Part shown: piece after piece, positions 26,477 to 36,390 of the stretch
How positions within the stretch are numbered: position 1 is the first letter of the stretch
Layout of the letters: every line of letters begins with the position of its first letter
DNA from: Bordetella genomosp. 2
Lineage (GTDB): Bacteria > Pseudomonadota > Gammaproteobacteria > Burkholderiales > Burkholderiaceae_B
Direction: 5' to 3'
Assembly: GCF_002261345.1 (NCBI RefSeq)
Contig: NZ_NEVT01000006.1
Location: 496,001-560,000 of the forward strand
DNA length: 64,000 nucleotides
The notes under the pieces: generated by a model
Seen by the model: only the letters and a program-made list of their open reading frames with translations
What the model was told of the DNA's origin: nothing
Databases searched by the model: none
Program-made: the position numbers and the translations under genes

Positions 26477-27566
26477 CGGCCGGCGGCGGGCCGAACAGGT
26501 CCAGGTCGGCCTGCCGCGCTTGCGCGGAGCTGTCGCTGAAATTGCTCATCCCCACCCCCGCCAGCCGGTAGCGCGTGCCGGCCGGCAGGTCGACGCGCCC
26601 GCGCAACTGGCGGGCCACCTCGGCCAGCATGGCCGCCGACTCCGGCGCGCGCGCCAGCGTCAGCGTGCGGGTCAGGATGCGGAAGCGGTCGGTCTTCAGC
26701 TTGAGCACCACGGTGCGGCCGATGGCGCCCTTCTTGAGGCCCTGCTCCCACACTTTCACGGCCAGCCGCTGCAGCGGCTCGTCCAGCGCCTCCAGCGGCA
26801 GGTCGGTAAGGAACGTGGTCTCGGCCGAAATCTGCTGCAGCGGCGCATCGGTCTGCACCGCGCGCTCGTCGATGCCCTGCGACAGTTCGTGCAGGCGCAC
26901 GCCATAGCGGCCGAAATGGTGCTCCAGCTCGGCCGCCCCATACTGTCGCAAATCGCCCACCGTGCGCACGCCCAGCGCCTCCAGCCGCGCCTGCATGACC
27001 TTGCCCACGCCCGGCACCTTGCGCACCGGCAGCGGCTGCAGGAACGCCAGCACCTGCGCCGGCTTGATGACGAACAGGCCGTCGGGCTTGTTCCAGTCCG
27101 ACGCGATCTTGGCCAGGAACTTGTTGGGCGCCACGCCGGCCGAGGCGGTCAGGCGGGTCTCCGCCAGGATCTCGCGGCGGATGGCGCGGGCTACCTCGGT
27201 GGCCGACGCCAGGCCCTGCTTGTTGACCGTGACGTCCAGATAGGCCTCGTCCAGCGACAGCGGCTCGATCTGGTCGGTATGGCGCGCGAATATGCCGCGC
27301 ACCTGGCGCGACACCTCGCGGTAGCGGGTGAAATCGGGCGGCACGTACACCGCGTCCGGGCACAGGCGCTGTGCGCGCGCCACCGACATGGCCGAATGCA
27401 CGCCGAAGCGCCGCGCCTCGTACGAGGCCGCGCACACCACCGAGCGCGGGCCTTCCCAGGCCACGACCACCGGCAGCCCGCGCAAGGCGGGATTGTCGCG
27501 CTGCTCGACCGACGCGTAGAAAGCGTCCATGTCGATGTGCACGATCTTGCGCGTGGACGAAAGCAT
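26457..27566 (-). CDS. dinB: DNA polymerase IV (DinB)
   Basis: 369-residue Y-family polymerase. The catalytic acidic residues are visible: D12/D14 in [12 protein letters not shown] and the D-E pair in [11 protein letters not shown] near residue 105. The little-finger domain ends in QADLDLF, a beta-clamp-binding motif. It performs lesion bypass. No LexA box is visible between it and the divergent thioesterase gene, in contrast to the imuA cassette. Confidence 0.95.
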   Translation of the reverse strand: MLSSTRKIVHIDMDAFYASVEQRDNPALRGLPVVVAWEGPRSVVCAASYEARRFGVHSAMSVARAQRLCPDAVYVPPDFTRYREVSRQVRGIFARHTDQIEPLSLDEAYLDVTVNKQGLASATEVARAIRREILAETRLTASAGVAPNKFLAKIASDWNKPDGLFVIKPAQVLAFLQPLPVRKVPGVGKVMQARLEALGVRTVGDLRQYGAAELEHHFGRYGVRLHELSQGIDERAVQTDAPLQQISAETTFLTDLPLEALDEPLQRLAVKVWEQGLKKGAIGRTVVLKLKTDRFRILTRTLTLARAPESAAMLAEVARQLRGRVDLPAGTRYRLAGVGMSNFSDSSAQARQADLDLFGPPPAVTPDAA

Positions 27567-27642
27567 GTCTTACGAAACGACAAAGCGGAAAAGGGAATAT
27601 TATGGCGCGCTTGTCACGCTTTCATCGCCACCGCACGCCTTC

Positions 27643-28056
27643 ATGACCACGCCCGCCTCCCCCGATTACTTCGGCCTGAACATTCCCCTGATGAGCCTCA
27701 TGGGCCTGATCCCCGACCGCATCGGCCCGGACACCGCCCGCACCCTGCTACCCTGGCGCGCCGACCTGACCAACAGCCGCGGCGATATCCACGGCGGCAC
27801 CCTGATGAGCGTGCTGGATTTCACGCTCAGCGCGGCAGCCCGCGGCACCGATGCCAGCCTGGGGATGGCCACTATCGACATGACCACCAGTTTCCTGTCG
27901 CCGGGCACGTCCGACCTGGTCATCGAGGCCCGCTGCCTGCGGCGCGGCGCCTCCATCGCCTTCTGCGAAGGCGAGATCCGCGGCGCCGACGGCCAGCTCG
28001 TGGCCAAGGCGTCGGCCACCTTCAAAGTCATCAAGCGCCGCCCGGGCGGCGACTGA
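27643..28056 (+). CDS. Hotdog-fold thioesterase, PaaI-like
   Basis: 137-residue protein with the PaaI-like motif [23 protein letters not shown], the helix and active-site region of hotdog thioesterases, and [17 protein letters not shown] in the second half. Members hydrolyse acyl- or aryl-CoA in the cytoplasm. The ATG giving MTTPASP is used; the upstream extension overlaps the dinB start and looks non-coding. It is divergent from dinB. Confidence 0.85.
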   Translation: MTTPASPDYFGLNIPLMSLMGLIPDRIGPDTARTLLPWRADLTNSRGDIHGGTLMSVLDFTLSAAARGTDASLGMATIDMTTSFLSPGTSDLVIEARCLRRGASIAFCEGEIRGADGQLVAKASATFKVIKRRPGGD

Positions 28057-28079
28057 CGCGGCCCGAACCGTAAGACCCT

Positions 28080-28094
28080 TCCGATTTAATCGGA
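28080..28094. promoter_or_regulatory. Perfect 15-bp palindrome upstream of the acetate transporter
   Basis: TCCGATT-T-AATCGGA has fully complementary 7-bp arms around one base. It lies 70 bases before the transporter ATG and 23 bases after the thioesterase stop. It resembles a dimeric regulator site. No matching regulator gene is adjacent, so the binder is unknown. Confidence 0.45.
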
Positions 28095-28164
28095 CATCCG
28101 TCATCGCCGCCGATTATCGCGCTAGTCTCCGCCCCTCAACGACATAACGAAGGAGACATGCGCG

Positions 28165-28716
28165 ATGCACGCAAAAGCAGCCGTCAATCCGGCCCCGCTG
28201 GGCCTGGCCGGGTTCGCCCTCACCACCATTCTGCTCAACATCCACAACGCCGGGTTCTACCCCCTGAACGTCATGATCATGGCCATGGGCGTGTTCTTCG
28301 GGGGCCTGGCCCAGCTCATCGCGGGCATCATGGAATCCCGCCAGGGCAACACCTTCGGCACGGTGGCATTCGTCTCTTACGGGGCGTTCTGGCTGTCGCT
28401 GGTATTCATCTGGGCCATGCCCGCGGCCGGCCTGCCCGCCGCCGACGCGGTGTCCATGGGCTTCTACCTGGCGATCTGGGGCGTCTTCAGCTTCGCCATG
28501 TTCATCGCCACGCTGCGCGGCAAGACCATCGGCCGGCTGGTGTTCGGCTCGCTGGTGCTGCTGTTCTTCCTGCTGGCGCTGGCCACCTTCACCGGCAGCC
28601 ATGCCCTGCACGTGATCGCCGGCTACGAGGGCATCCTGTGCGGCGGCCTGGCCCTGTACGAGGCATCGGCCCTGATCATCAACGACAAGTTCGAACGGCA
28701 GGTGCTGCCCCTGTAG
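28165..28716 (+). CDS. Acetate uptake transporter, GPR1/FUN34/YaaH (SatP) family
   Basis: 183 residues with six hydrophobic segments and the family signature NPAPLGLAGFALTT at residues 8-21. Relatives (SatP) take up acetate and succinate with protons. The ATG at 28165 is set by the AAGGAG at 28150-28155, nine bases upstream; an ATG at 28158 is too close to that site. A palindromic operator candidate precedes it. Confidence 0.93.
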   Translation: MHAKAAVNPAPLGLAGFALTTILLNIHNAGFYPLNVMIMAMGVFFGGLAQLIAGIMESRQGNTFGTVAFVSYGAFWLSLVFIWAMPAAGLPAADAVSMGFYLAIWGVFSFAMFIATLRGKTIGRLVFGSLVLLFFLLALATFTGSHALHVIAGYEGILCGGLALYEASALIINDKFERQVLPL

Positions 28717-28756
28717 CGGCCGGCGGCCAGCGCGGCCGCGGCAGCGTCCGGGCTTC

Positions 28757-29182
28757 CTAGGACGGCCGCGGGTCGCCCGGCATGTACGACACGCATGACG
28801 GCACGCCATAGACGATCGCCTCGCGCATGGCGCGCACCGCGTCGCGGTTCCAGATGCCGCGCCCCCACATCGTGATGTCCACTTTCGACTGCCGCTCGTT
28901 CAGCGCCGCGATGCGCACGCGCGCCACGTCGGCGCCGGTAAAGGGCGCCACCACCCGCAGCGAGGCGCCGCCGCCGCCCTGGTCGAGCCCGCCCACCACC
29001 TGGTAGGCTCCCGAGCCGCGCAGGCAGCGCTCGGCCTGCGCATTGGCGGCCTGATAGGCATCGCGATAATTCGACTGGGCGGTGAAGGAATCCGAGGGCG
29101 AGCTCCCGTCCGCGGAAATCCCGCTGGAGCATCCCGCCAGGGCCACGGCGCAAGCCGCCGCCGCAACTGCAATTCTGATCAT
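28757..29182 (-). CDS. Small exported lipoprotein of unknown function
   Basis: 141 residues. MIRIAVAAAACAVALAGCSSG is a lipoprotein signal with lipobox LAGC. The mature part contains SNYRDAYQAANAQAERCLRG and a second Cys near the end (PSCVSYM), so one disulfide is possible. I recognise no catalytic motif; similar lipoproteins occur in Bordetella, but no function is known to me. It stands alone, facing the acetate-transporter gene tail to tail. Confidence 0.8.
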   Translation of the reverse strand: MIRIAVAAAACAVALAGCSSGISADGSSPSDSFTAQSNYRDAYQAANAQAERCLRGSGAYQVVGGLDQGGGGASLRVVAPFTGADVARVRIAALNERQSKVDITMWGRGIWNRDAVRAMREAIVYGVPSCVSYMPGDPRPS

Positions 29183-29328
29183 GTTGACTCCCGTTACGTG
29201 GCTGCGATTATCCCGCAATCGGGGATCGTCCCGCCAGCGCGCCGGCCCGCGCCCCGGTTCGACGCCGCCAGCGGCCTGTGGCATGATCGGCGCATACCGC
29301 CGGGCCTGCCCGGCGCAGGAGATCCGCC

Positions 29329-31200
29329 TTGCCCAACGCCACGTCCCCCGCCCGCCGGCCGCCGCCCCTCTATCCGCTGAAAGACTTCTTCCGCAACCCC
29401 GACCGCGGCTTCTTCCGCCTGTCCGACGACGGCAAGACCCTCGGTTTCATGCAGCCCGTCGCGCTGGACGACCACCCGCCGCGCATGAACATCCATGTGC
29501 AGGCGCTGCAGGACGGCCGTCCGGTCGGCGCGCCGCGCCGCCTCACCGGCGAAACCGCGCGCGACATCAGCAATTTCTTCTGGAAAGGCGCCGACATCGT
29601 GCTCTACCAGAAGGACTTCGGCGGCGACGAGAACTTCCACGTGCTGGCCGTCAACGCGCACACCGGCGCGGCGCACGACCTGACGCCCTATCCGGGCGTC
29701 CGCGCCGGCATCGAGGACGACCTGCCCGACGACCCGGACCACGTCCTCATCAGCCACAACCAGCGCGATCCGCAGGTATTCGACGTCTATCGCGTCAATG
29801 TGCGCACCGGCGCGGCGGTGCTGGTGGCGCAGAACCCCGGCAATGTGGTGGGTTGGCAGACCGACCACGCCGGCAAGGTGCGCGCCGCGCTCACCAGCGA
29901 CGGGCTGGAGACCACCCTGCTCTATCGCGACGACGAAGGCGCGCCGTTCCGGCCGCTCATCACCACCGACTACCGCACCACGGTCAGCCCGGCGTTCTTC
30001 ACCTTCGACGACCGCAAGTTCTATGCGCTGAGCAACCGCGGCCGCGACACGCTCGCGCTGGTCATCATCGACCCCGCCGCGCCCGACGCGGAAGAACTGG
30101 TCTACGCCACCGACCAGGTCGACCTCGACGCCGCCGGCTATTCGCGCAAGCGGCGAGTGCTGACCCTGGCCGCCTACCAGACCGACAAGCCGCGCCGCCA
30201 TTACTTCGACGCCCACACCGAGGCCCTGTACCGCCAGCTCGAAACGCTGCTGCCGGGGTACGACGTGGCGCTCCAGGGCTGGAACCGCGACGAGGACACC
30301 TTCATCGTGGCCGCCTACAACGACCGCACCCCGGGCGCGCGCTACCTGTTCCAGTCCGTCACCGGCGCGCTGCACAAGCTGGCCGATATCAATCCGTCCA
30401 TTCCCGAAGCCGACATGGCGCCGGTGCGGCCCATCCAGTACACCAGCCGCGACGGCCTGATCATCCACGGCTACCTGACCCTGCCCGCCGGCCGCGAACC
30501 GCGCGGCCTGCCCTGCATCGTCAACCCGCACGGCGGTCCGTGGGCGCGCGACGGCTGGGGCTACAACCCGGAAATCCAGTTCCTGGCCAATCGCGGCTTC
30601 TGCGTGCTGCAGATGAACTTCCGCGGCTCCACCGGCTATGGCCGGCGGTTCTGGGAAGCCGGCTTCGGCCAATGGGGCCTGGCCATGCAGGACGACATCA
30701 CCGACGGCGTGCGCTGGCTCATCGACCAGGGCATCGCCGATCCGGCCCGCATCGGCATCTATGGCGGCAGCTACGGCGGCTACGCCACCCTGGCCGGCAT
30801 CGCCTTCACGCCGGACCTCTACGCCGCCGCCGTCGATTACGTCGGCGTCTCCAACCTGTTCACCTTCATGAACACCATTCCGCCCTACTGGAAGCCGCTG
30901 CTGGCCAAGATGCACGACATGGTCGGCCACCCCGAGCGCGACCGCGAGCGCCTGGCCGCCACCTCGCCGGCGCTGCACGTCAACCGCATCCGCACCCCGC
31001 TGCTGATCGCCCAGGGGGCGCAGGATCCGCGCGTCAACAAGGCCGAAAGCGACCAGGTGGTACAGGCGCTGCGCGAGCGCGGCGTCGAGGTCGAATACCT
31101 GGTCAAGGACAACGAAGGCCACGGCTTTCACAATGACGAAAACAAGTTCGAGTTCTACGCGGCCATGGAGGCCTTTTTCGTCGAGCACCTGAAACCATAA
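29329..31200 (+). CDS. S9-family (prolyl-oligopeptidase-like) serine peptidase
   Basis: 623 residues: N-terminal beta-propeller (about 1-360) and C-terminal alpha/beta-hydrolase domain. The catalytic triad is visible: Ser in [13 protein letters not shown] (near 485), Asp in [16 protein letters not shown] and His in [12 protein letters not shown]. It cleaves short peptides, and no signal peptide is evident. The start is TTG at 29329, chosen because AGGAG precedes it by 9 bases and the first in-frame ATG lies about 40 codons later, inside conserved sequence. Confidence 0.92.
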   Translation: MPNATSPARRPPPLYPLKDFFRNPDRGFFRLSDDGKTLGFMQPVALDDHPPRMNIHVQALQDGRPVGAPRRLTGETARDISNFFWKGADIVLYQKDFGGDENFHVLAVNAHTGAAHDLTPYPGVRAGIEDDLPDDPDHVLISHNQRDPQVFDVYRVNVRTGAAVLVAQNPGNVVGWQTDHAGKVRAALTSDGLETTLLYRDDEGAPFRPLITTDYRTTVSPAFFTFDDRKFYALSNRGRDTLALVIIDPAAPDAEELVYATDQVDLDAAGYSRKRRVLTLAAYQTDKPRRHYFDAHTEALYRQLETLLPGYDVALQGWNRDEDTFIVAAYNDRTPGARYLFQSVTGALHKLADINPSIPEADMAPVRPIQYTSRDGLIIHGYLTLPAGREPRGLPCIVNPHGGPWARDGWGYNPEIQFLANRGFCVLQMNFRGSTGYGRRFWEAGFGQWGLAMQDDITDGVRWLIDQGIADPARIGIYGGSYGGYATLAGIAFTPDLYAAAVDYVGVSNLFTFMNTIPPYWKPLLAKMHDMVGHPERDRERLAATSPALHVNRIRTPLLIAQGAQDPRVNKAESDQVVQALRERGVEVEYLVKDNEGHGFHNDENKFEFYAAMEAFFVEHLKP

Positions 31201-31311
31201 AAAACGGGACAAATCGGCCCGGACGGTCACCCGCACCCTTGGCATGTTTGGTTACGGAAACCTAAACCCCCGCGGGCGGGTCTATCCGGTTCTGACCTAG
31301 AATCGGCAGCA

Positions 31312-33924
31312 ATGAATACCCCTGAGCACCAGAAATCCGCCCCCGCGCGGGGCGCCAAACGACGCCTGCCCAAATCCCTCCTGGCCAAGGCCGCCGTGGC
31401 CCTGGGCGGGCTGGCCGCCTGCGGCGCCGTTTTCCTGACCCTGGCCATCGCCCTGGCCTGGCCCAGCCTGCCGGCCCTGCACGCGATGACCGACTACCGG
31501 CCCAGCGTGCCGCTGCGCATCTATACCGCCGACCGCGTCCTGATCGGCGAATTCGGCGAGGAACACCGCAACGTGCTGCGGTTCCAGGACATCCCCCTGG
31601 TCATGAAGCAGGCCATCCTGGCCGCCGAGGACGACAGCTTCTACGAGCACGGCGGGATCGACTGGATGGGCATGCTGCGCGCCGGCCTGGCCAACATCGT
31701 CAGCATGTCCAAGTCGCAGGGGGCCAGCACCATCACCATGCAGGTGGCGCGCAACTTCTACCTGAGCTCCGAGAAAACCTACTCGCGCAAGTTCTACGAG
31801 CTGCTGCTGACCTTCAAGATCGAATCCGAGCTCACCAAGGACCAGATCCTCGAGCTCTACATGAACCAGATCTACCTGGGACACCGCGCCTACGGCTTCG
31901 CAGCCGCCTCGCGCACCTATTTCGGCAAGCCGCTGTCCGAGGTCACCGCCGCCGAGGCGGCGCTGCTGGCCGGCATCCCGAAGGCGCCGTCGCGGTCCAA
32001 CCCCATCACCAACCTGGACCGCGCCAAGGCGCGCCAGCACTACGTGCTCGGCCGCATGCAGGCGCTGGGCTACCTGACGCCCGAGCAGACCCAGGCCGCG
32101 CTCGAGCAGCCGCTGCTGATCCGCGGCAGCGAGGGCGCGCAGCCCAGCGGGTTCACGGTCCATGGCGAGTACCCGGCCGAGCTGGTGCGCCAGATCATGT
32201 ACGGCATTTTCCAGGACGAAACCTACACGCGCGGCATCGACGTCTACACCACCATCGACTCCAAGGCCCAGCAGGCGGCCTACGAGGCCGTGCGCGCCGG
32301 CGTGCTCGACTACACCCGGCGCGCGCGCTACCCCGGGCCGGAGGACCAGCTCGACCTGCCCGATGGCATCGAACAGGACACACAGGCCTTCGAGGAGATC
32401 CTCGACGGCGTCCAGGAAGAATCCCCCGACAGCGATGGCCTGCTCTCCGGGGTGGTGCTGTCGGCCAGCCCCACCGAGGTCAAGGTGGCGCGCAGCGCCA
32501 GCGAAATCATCACCGTGTCCGACAAGAAAGCCCTGGCCGTGGTGGCGCGCGCGCTCGACCCCAAGGCCGACGATGCGCTGCGCATCCGGCGCGGCTCGGT
32601 CGTGTACCTGCACAAGAACGGCGACACCTGGGAAATCGTCAACATGCCGGCCCTGCAGGCCGCGCTGGTCTCGATGTCGCCGCAGGACGGCGCGATCCGC
32701 GCCCTGATCGGCGGCTTCGACTTCTACCGGGGCTCGTTCAACCGCGCCACGCAAGCCTGGCGCCAGCCGGGCTCGACCATCAAGCCCTTCGTCTACGCCG
32801 CCGCGCTCGAGCGCGGCATGACCCCGGCCACGCAGGTGTCCGACCAGCCCTTCGTGCTCACCGTCGAGCAGACCGGTTCGCGCCCCTGGGCACCGAAGAA
32901 CGACGGCAACCGCTACGAGCCGATGCAGACCCTGCGCCAGGGCCTGTACCGGTCCAAGAACATGGTGTCGATCCGCATCCTGCAGGCCATCACGCCGCAG
33001 TACGCGCAAGACTACCTGACCCGCTTCGGCTTCCAGAAAGAGCGCTGGCCCGCCGTGCTGCCGCTGGCCCTGGGAGCCGGAGGCGCCACGCCGCTGCAAG
33101 TGGCCGACGCCTACGCCGTGTTCGCCAACGGCGGCTACCGGGTGCCGCCCTACCTGATCTCCCGCGTCACCGACCGCGCCGGCGAAGTGCTGATGGAGGC
33201 CCAGCCGACCGTCGCCGGCGACGACGCCGCGCGCGCCATCGACCCGCGCACCGCCTGGGTCATGGACGACATGCTGCGCGACGTGGCCTCCATCGGCACC
33301 GGCGCGCGCGCCAAGCGCACGCTGCAGCGCGACGACGTGGCCGGCAAGACCGGCACCACCAACGACGCCGTCGACGTCTGGTTCGCCGGCTACACCCCCG
33401 CGCTGGTCACCACCGTCTGGATGGGCTTCGACCAGCCCAGGTCGCTCGGCACCAACGCCTTCGGCAGCGGGCTGGCGCTCTCGACCTGGCTCGACTACAT
33501 GAAGCCCGTCCTGGCCGACGTGCCGGTGCAGCCGCAGCGGCCCATGCCCGGCGGCCTGATCACGCACAACGGCGAGTACTATTTCTCCGAATTCCCCCCC
33601 GGCCAGGCGGTGGCCTCGCTGGATCTCTCCAGCGGCGACACGTTGACGGACTTCCTGAACAACATGCGCCAGAGCGACGACGCGCCCACCCGCGTACGGC
33701 CGCTCGATGCGCCGCCCGAGGGCGGCCTGCCCACGCCGTCGATCGCCGTGCCGCGCGTCGGCCAGGCTGCCCCGCCCGCCGTGCCGGCGTCGGCCAGGCC
33801 GGCCGCCGGCTCTCCCGCCGAGCCGGACGCATCCGCGCTGGCCATTCCCGTGCCCAAGGCGCCCGGTCCGGCCAACGCCCGGCCCATCACCGCCCCGCAG
33901 GCCATGGAATCCCGCCCGCTCTGA
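31312..33924 (+). CDS. mrcA: Penicillin-binding protein 1A, class A bifunctional
   Basis: 870 residues. Order: cytoplasmic tail, one membrane anchor (about 27-52), GT51 glycosyltransferase with AAEDDSFYEHGG near residue 105 and QGASTITMQVARNF, an OB-like insert, then the transpeptidase with STIK near residue 488 (nucleophile Ser), SKN and KTGTTND near 679. It polymerises and crosslinks peptidoglycan. The C-terminal 70 or so residues are Pro/Ala-rich and probably disordered. Confidence 0.95.
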   Translation: MNTPEHQKSAPARGAKRRLPKSLLAKAAVALGGLAACGAVFLTLAIALAWPSLPALHAMTDYRPSVPLRIYTADRVLIGEFGEEHRNVLRFQDIPLVMKQAILAAEDDSFYEHGGIDWMGMLRAGLANIVSMSKSQGASTITMQVARNFYLSSEKTYSRKFYELLLTFKIESELTKDQILELYMNQIYLGHRAYGFAAASRTYFGKPLSEVTAAEAALLAGIPKAPSRSNPITNLDRAKARQHYVLGRMQALGYLTPEQTQAALEQPLLIRGSEGAQPSGFTVHGEYPAELVRQIMYGIFQDETYTRGIDVYTTIDSKAQQAAYEAVRAGVLDYTRRARYPGPEDQLDLPDGIEQDTQAFEEILDGVQEESPDSDGLLSGVVLSASPTEVKVARSASEIITVSDKKALAVVARALDPKADDALRIRRGSVVYLHKNGDTWEIVNMPALQAALVSMSPQDGAIRALIGGFDFYRGSFNRATQAWRQPGSTIKPFVYAAALERGMTPATQVSDQPFVLTVEQTGSRPWAPKNDGNRYEPMQTLRQGLYRSKNMVSIRILQAITPQYAQDYLTRFGFQKERWPAVLPLALGAGGATPLQVADAYAVFANGGYRVPPYLISRVTDRAGEVLMEAQPTVAGDDAARAIDPRTAWVMDDMLRDVASIGTGARAKRTLQRDDVAGKTGTTNDAVDVWFAGYTPALVTTVWMGFDQPRSLGTNAFGSGLALSTWLDYMKPVLADVPVQPQRPMPGGLITHNGEYYFSEFPPGQAVASLDLSSGDTLTDFLNNMRQSDDAPTRVRPLDAPPEGGLPTPSIAVPRVGQAAPPAVPASARPAAGSPAEPDASALAIPVPKAPGPANARPITAPQAMESRPL

Positions 33925-33954
33925 CGGCGGCCGGGGCCGCCCGGGCCCGCCAAT

Positions 33955-33976
33955 GGGGCGTCGTCCAGGACGCCCC
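33955..33976 (+). terminator. Possible hairpin terminator after mrcA
   Basis: GGGGCGTC-GTCCAG-GACGCCCC forms an 8-bp GC-only stem 30 bases after the mrcA stop. No T-tract follows, so it may act as an mRNA-stabilising hairpin or a weak terminator. Confidence 0.4.
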
Positions 33977-34032
33977 GGCCCGCCCCTTGCCGGCAAAAAT
34001 CTGGCGGACGCGGCAGAGATCACGATGAGAAT

Positions 34033-34052
34033 CGATATTGTTCATGATATCG
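34033..34052. promoter_or_regulatory. Fur-like inverted repeat before the PepSY membrane gene
   Basis: CGATATTGTTCATGATATCG has 6-bp inverted arms (CGATAT/ATATCG) inside an AT-rich stretch beginning GAGAATCGATATTG, which resembles a Fur box built from GATAAT-like hexamers. It ends 30 bases before the ATG. PepSY-associated reductase-like proteins are often iron-regulated, which supports the reading, but the match to a Fur consensus is only partial. Confidence 0.45.
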
Positions 34053-34082
34053 TTCAGGTTTTAGTCAATTCTCCTGCCTTCC

Positions 34083-35258
34083 ATGACCGCCGCGACCACC
34101 GTCAAGACCTGGTACCTGGTCCACAAATGGACCAGCCTGGTCTGCACCCTGTTCTTGCTGGTCATCTGCCTGACCGGGCTGCCGCTGATCTTCCATCACG
34201 AAATCGAGCACCTGCTCGACGAAGGCAAGCCGGTGGCCGAGCTTCCCGAGGGCACGCCCAACATCAGCCTGGACCAGGCGGTGGCCCAGGGCAAGGCGCT
34301 GTACCCCGCCGAGCACATCGACTACCTCTTCATGGACGACCACGAACCCCAGATCTGGGTCGGCATGGTGCCGGAGCTCGGCAAGGGGGTCGAAAAAGGC
34401 CATGCCGTGCGGGTGGACGCGCGCACCGCCGAAGTCCTGCACGACGGTCCGCTCTATGCCGACGACCGCTTCTCGTTCATGGGCATCATGCTGGCGCTGC
34501 ACGTGGACCTGTTCGCCGGCCTGCCGGGCGAGCTGTTCCTGGGCTTCATGGGGCTGCTGTTCGTGGTGGCCACCGTATCGGGCGTCGTGCTGTACGGCCC
34601 GTTCATGAAAAAGCTCGAGTTCGGCACCATCCGCGCCGGACGCTCGACGCGCCTGAAATGGCTCGACCTGCACAATCTGCTGGGCATCGTCACGCTGGTG
34701 TGGGTGTTCGTGGTGGGCCTGACCGGCGTCATCAACGAGCTGTCCACGCCCTTGTTCCGCCTGTGGCAGTCCACCGAGCTGCCGCGCATGCTGGCGCCCT
34801 ACCAGGGCCGCAGCGTGCCCACGCAGCTCGCCTCGGTGCAAAGCGCCGCCGACACGGCCATGAAGGCGGTGCCCGGCCGCGAAGTGTCGTTCATCTCGTT
34901 CCCCGGCAACGCCTTCGGCAGCCCGCATCATTACATCGTATGGCTCAAGGGCAATACGCCCCTGACCTCGAAGCTGAACACCCCCGTGCTGGTCGACGGG
35001 GTCACCGGCGAACTCAGCGCGGTGGCGCGCATGCCCTGGTACCTCACCGCGCTGGAGCTGTCGCGGCCGCTGCACTTCGGCGACTATGGCGGCATGCCGC
35101 TCAAGATACTCTGGGCCCTGCTCGACGTGATCGCCATCGTGGTGCTGGGCAGCGGCTTGTACCTGTGGCTGGCCCGCCGCAAGGCGACCGACGCGCGCGT
35201 CGCCGAACTGGTGCGCCGCCACCAACAGGCGGCGACGCCCCAACGGAGCCCCGCATGA
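34083..35258 (+). CDS. PepSY-associated transmembrane protein (PiuB-like)
   Basis: 391 residues with four membrane segments (about 18-40, 135-160, 190-215, 335-360). The N-terminal VHKWTSLVCTLFLLVICLTGLPLIFHHEIE and the LDLHNLLGIVTLVWVFVVGLTGVINEL stretch are typical of the PepSY_TM family. His residues in the helices may bind haem, as in PiuB/FsrB-like ferric-siderophore reductases. The Fur-like repeat upstream fits an iron role. Its stop overlaps the next small gene (ATGA). Confidence 0.85.
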   Translation: MTAATTVKTWYLVHKWTSLVCTLFLLVICLTGLPLIFHHEIEHLLDEGKPVAELPEGTPNISLDQAVAQGKALYPAEHIDYLFMDDHEPQIWVGMVPELGKGVEKGHAVRVDARTAEVLHDGPLYADDRFSFMGIMLALHVDLFAGLPGELFLGFMGLLFVVATVSGVVLYGPFMKKLEFGTIRAGRSTRLKWLDLHNLLGIVTLVWVFVVGLTGVINELSTPLFRLWQSTELPRMLAPYQGRSVPTQLASVQSAADTAMKAVPGREVSFISFPGNAFGSPHHYIVWLKGNTPLTSKLNTPVLVDGVTGELSAVARMPWYLTALELSRPLHFGDYGGMPLKILWALLDVIAIVVLGSGLYLWLARRKATDARVAELVRRHQQAATPQRSPA

Positions 35259-35440
35259 CCCCCCGCAGCCGCTTCTGGTTCATCTGGGGCGCCCCGATCG
35301 TGCTGGGCGTGCTGAGCGTTTTCGGATTGCTCGCCGCCCTGCTGGGCACGGGCCTGTGGCACTGGGCCTCGTGGCTGTCGCTGGCGGCCCTGCTGGTGGT
35401 CATCGCGCGGTACTGGTGGTTCCCTCCGTCCAGGAATTGA
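35255..35440 (+). CDS. Small two-helix membrane protein after PepSY gene
   Basis: 61 residues, MTPRSRFWFIWGAPIVLGVLS..., with two hydrophobic segments (about 8-30 and 36-55). It overlaps the PepSY gene by 4 bases, so it is translated with it. Small proteins of this size and pattern often follow PepSY_TM genes in betaproteobacteria; function unknown. The overlap, codon use and hydrophobic pattern support a real gene. Confidence 0.75.
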   Translation: MTPRSRFWFIWGAPIVLGVLSVFGLLAALLGTGLWHWASWLSLAALLVVIARYWWFPPSRN

Positions 35441-35461
35441 GGCCGCGCGCCAGCCGCCGCG

Positions 35462-36289
35462 CTAGCCCTTGAAGCGTTCCGGGTCCGGGCCCAGCCGTCC
35501 GGTCTCGGGCAGGCCGTCGATGGCCGCCATGTCCTGCGCCGACAGCTCGAAATCGAACACATCGATATTGGCGCGGATGCGCTCGGGCGTCACGGACTTC
35601 GGAATCGCGATCAGCCCGTTCTGCATATGCCAGCGCAGCGCGACCTGCGCGGCCGACTTGCCGTGTTTCCTGGCCAGCGCCGCCAGCGTCTGGTCCTGCA
35701 TCACCGTGCCCTGGCCCAGCGGGCTCCAGGATTGCGTGGCGATGCCCTGGTCGGCATGAAACGCCCGCAGGGCCTTCTGGGTGAACCCGGGATGCAGCTC
35801 GACCTGGTTGACCGCCGGCACCACGCCGGTCTCGTCGATCAGCCGCTGCAATTGCGCGGGCGGAAAATTGGACACGCCGATGGAGCGCGCGCGGCCGTCT
35901 TCCTTCATGGCCACCAGCGCGCGCCAGGCATCCAGGTACTTGTCGCTGCCCGCCACCGGCCAGTGGATCAGGTACAGGTCCACATAGGCCAGGCCGAGCT
36001 TGCGCAGGCTCTCGTCCATGGCCCGCTGCGCCGCGTCGTAGCCGTGCTTGTCGTTCCATAGCTTGGTGGTGACGAACAACTCCTTGCGGCCCAGCCCGGC
36101 CGCGCGCAGGCCCTCGCCCACGCCCGTCTCGTTACCGTAGATGGCAGCGGTGTCCACCAGCCGGTACCCCGCCGCCAGCGCCTCTTTCACGCAGCGCGCC
36201 GCCTCGTTGTCCGGGACTTGCCAGACGCCCAGGCCCAGCTGCGGAATCGTATTGCCGTCGTTGAGCTTCACTACGGGAACCTTCGCCAT
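35462..36289 (-). CDS. Aldo/keto reductase
   Basis: 275-residue NADPH-dependent reductase of the 2,5-diketo-gluconate reductase/YafB type. The catalytic tetrad is present: D in RLVDTAAIYGNE, Y in the same motif, K in TTKLWNDKHGYD and H in DLYLIHWP. NADP binding uses IPKSVTPERIRANIDVFDF. No signal peptide. The start MAKVPVVKLNDGN is set by family similarity; the same frame continues upstream into the shifted IclR gene, giving a spurious fused frame. Confidence 0.93.
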   Translation of the reverse strand: MAKVPVVKLNDGNTIPQLGLGVWQVPDNEAARCVKEALAAGYRLVDTAAIYGNETGVGEGLRAAGLGRKELFVTTKLWNDKHGYDAAQRAMDESLRKLGLAYVDLYLIHWPVAGSDKYLDAWRALVAMKEDGRARSIGVSNFPPAQLQRLIDETGVVPAVNQVELHPGFTQKALRAFHADQGIATQSWSPLGQGTVMQDQTLAALARKHGKSAAQVALRWHMQNGLIAIPKSVTPERIRANIDVFDFELSAQDMAAIDGLPETGRLGPDPERFKG

Positions 36290-36390
36290 GAGACCTCCGA
36301 TGTCAATGGGTTGGGTGCGGACTCCCCCGCACGAACGGGTTTTCCCTGGCATGATAGCGCCGCGGCCGCGCAGCTCCCAATGCGTGGGCC

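Noticed and set aside
29194-31245. 683-codon open frame antisense to the S9 peptidase
   Set aside because: Shadow frame; composition biased and no recognisable protein family.
31297-34023. 908-codon open frame antisense to mrcA
   Set aside because: High-GC shadow frame: Gly/His/Val-rich composition without domains; mrcA on the plus strand has all catalytic motifs.
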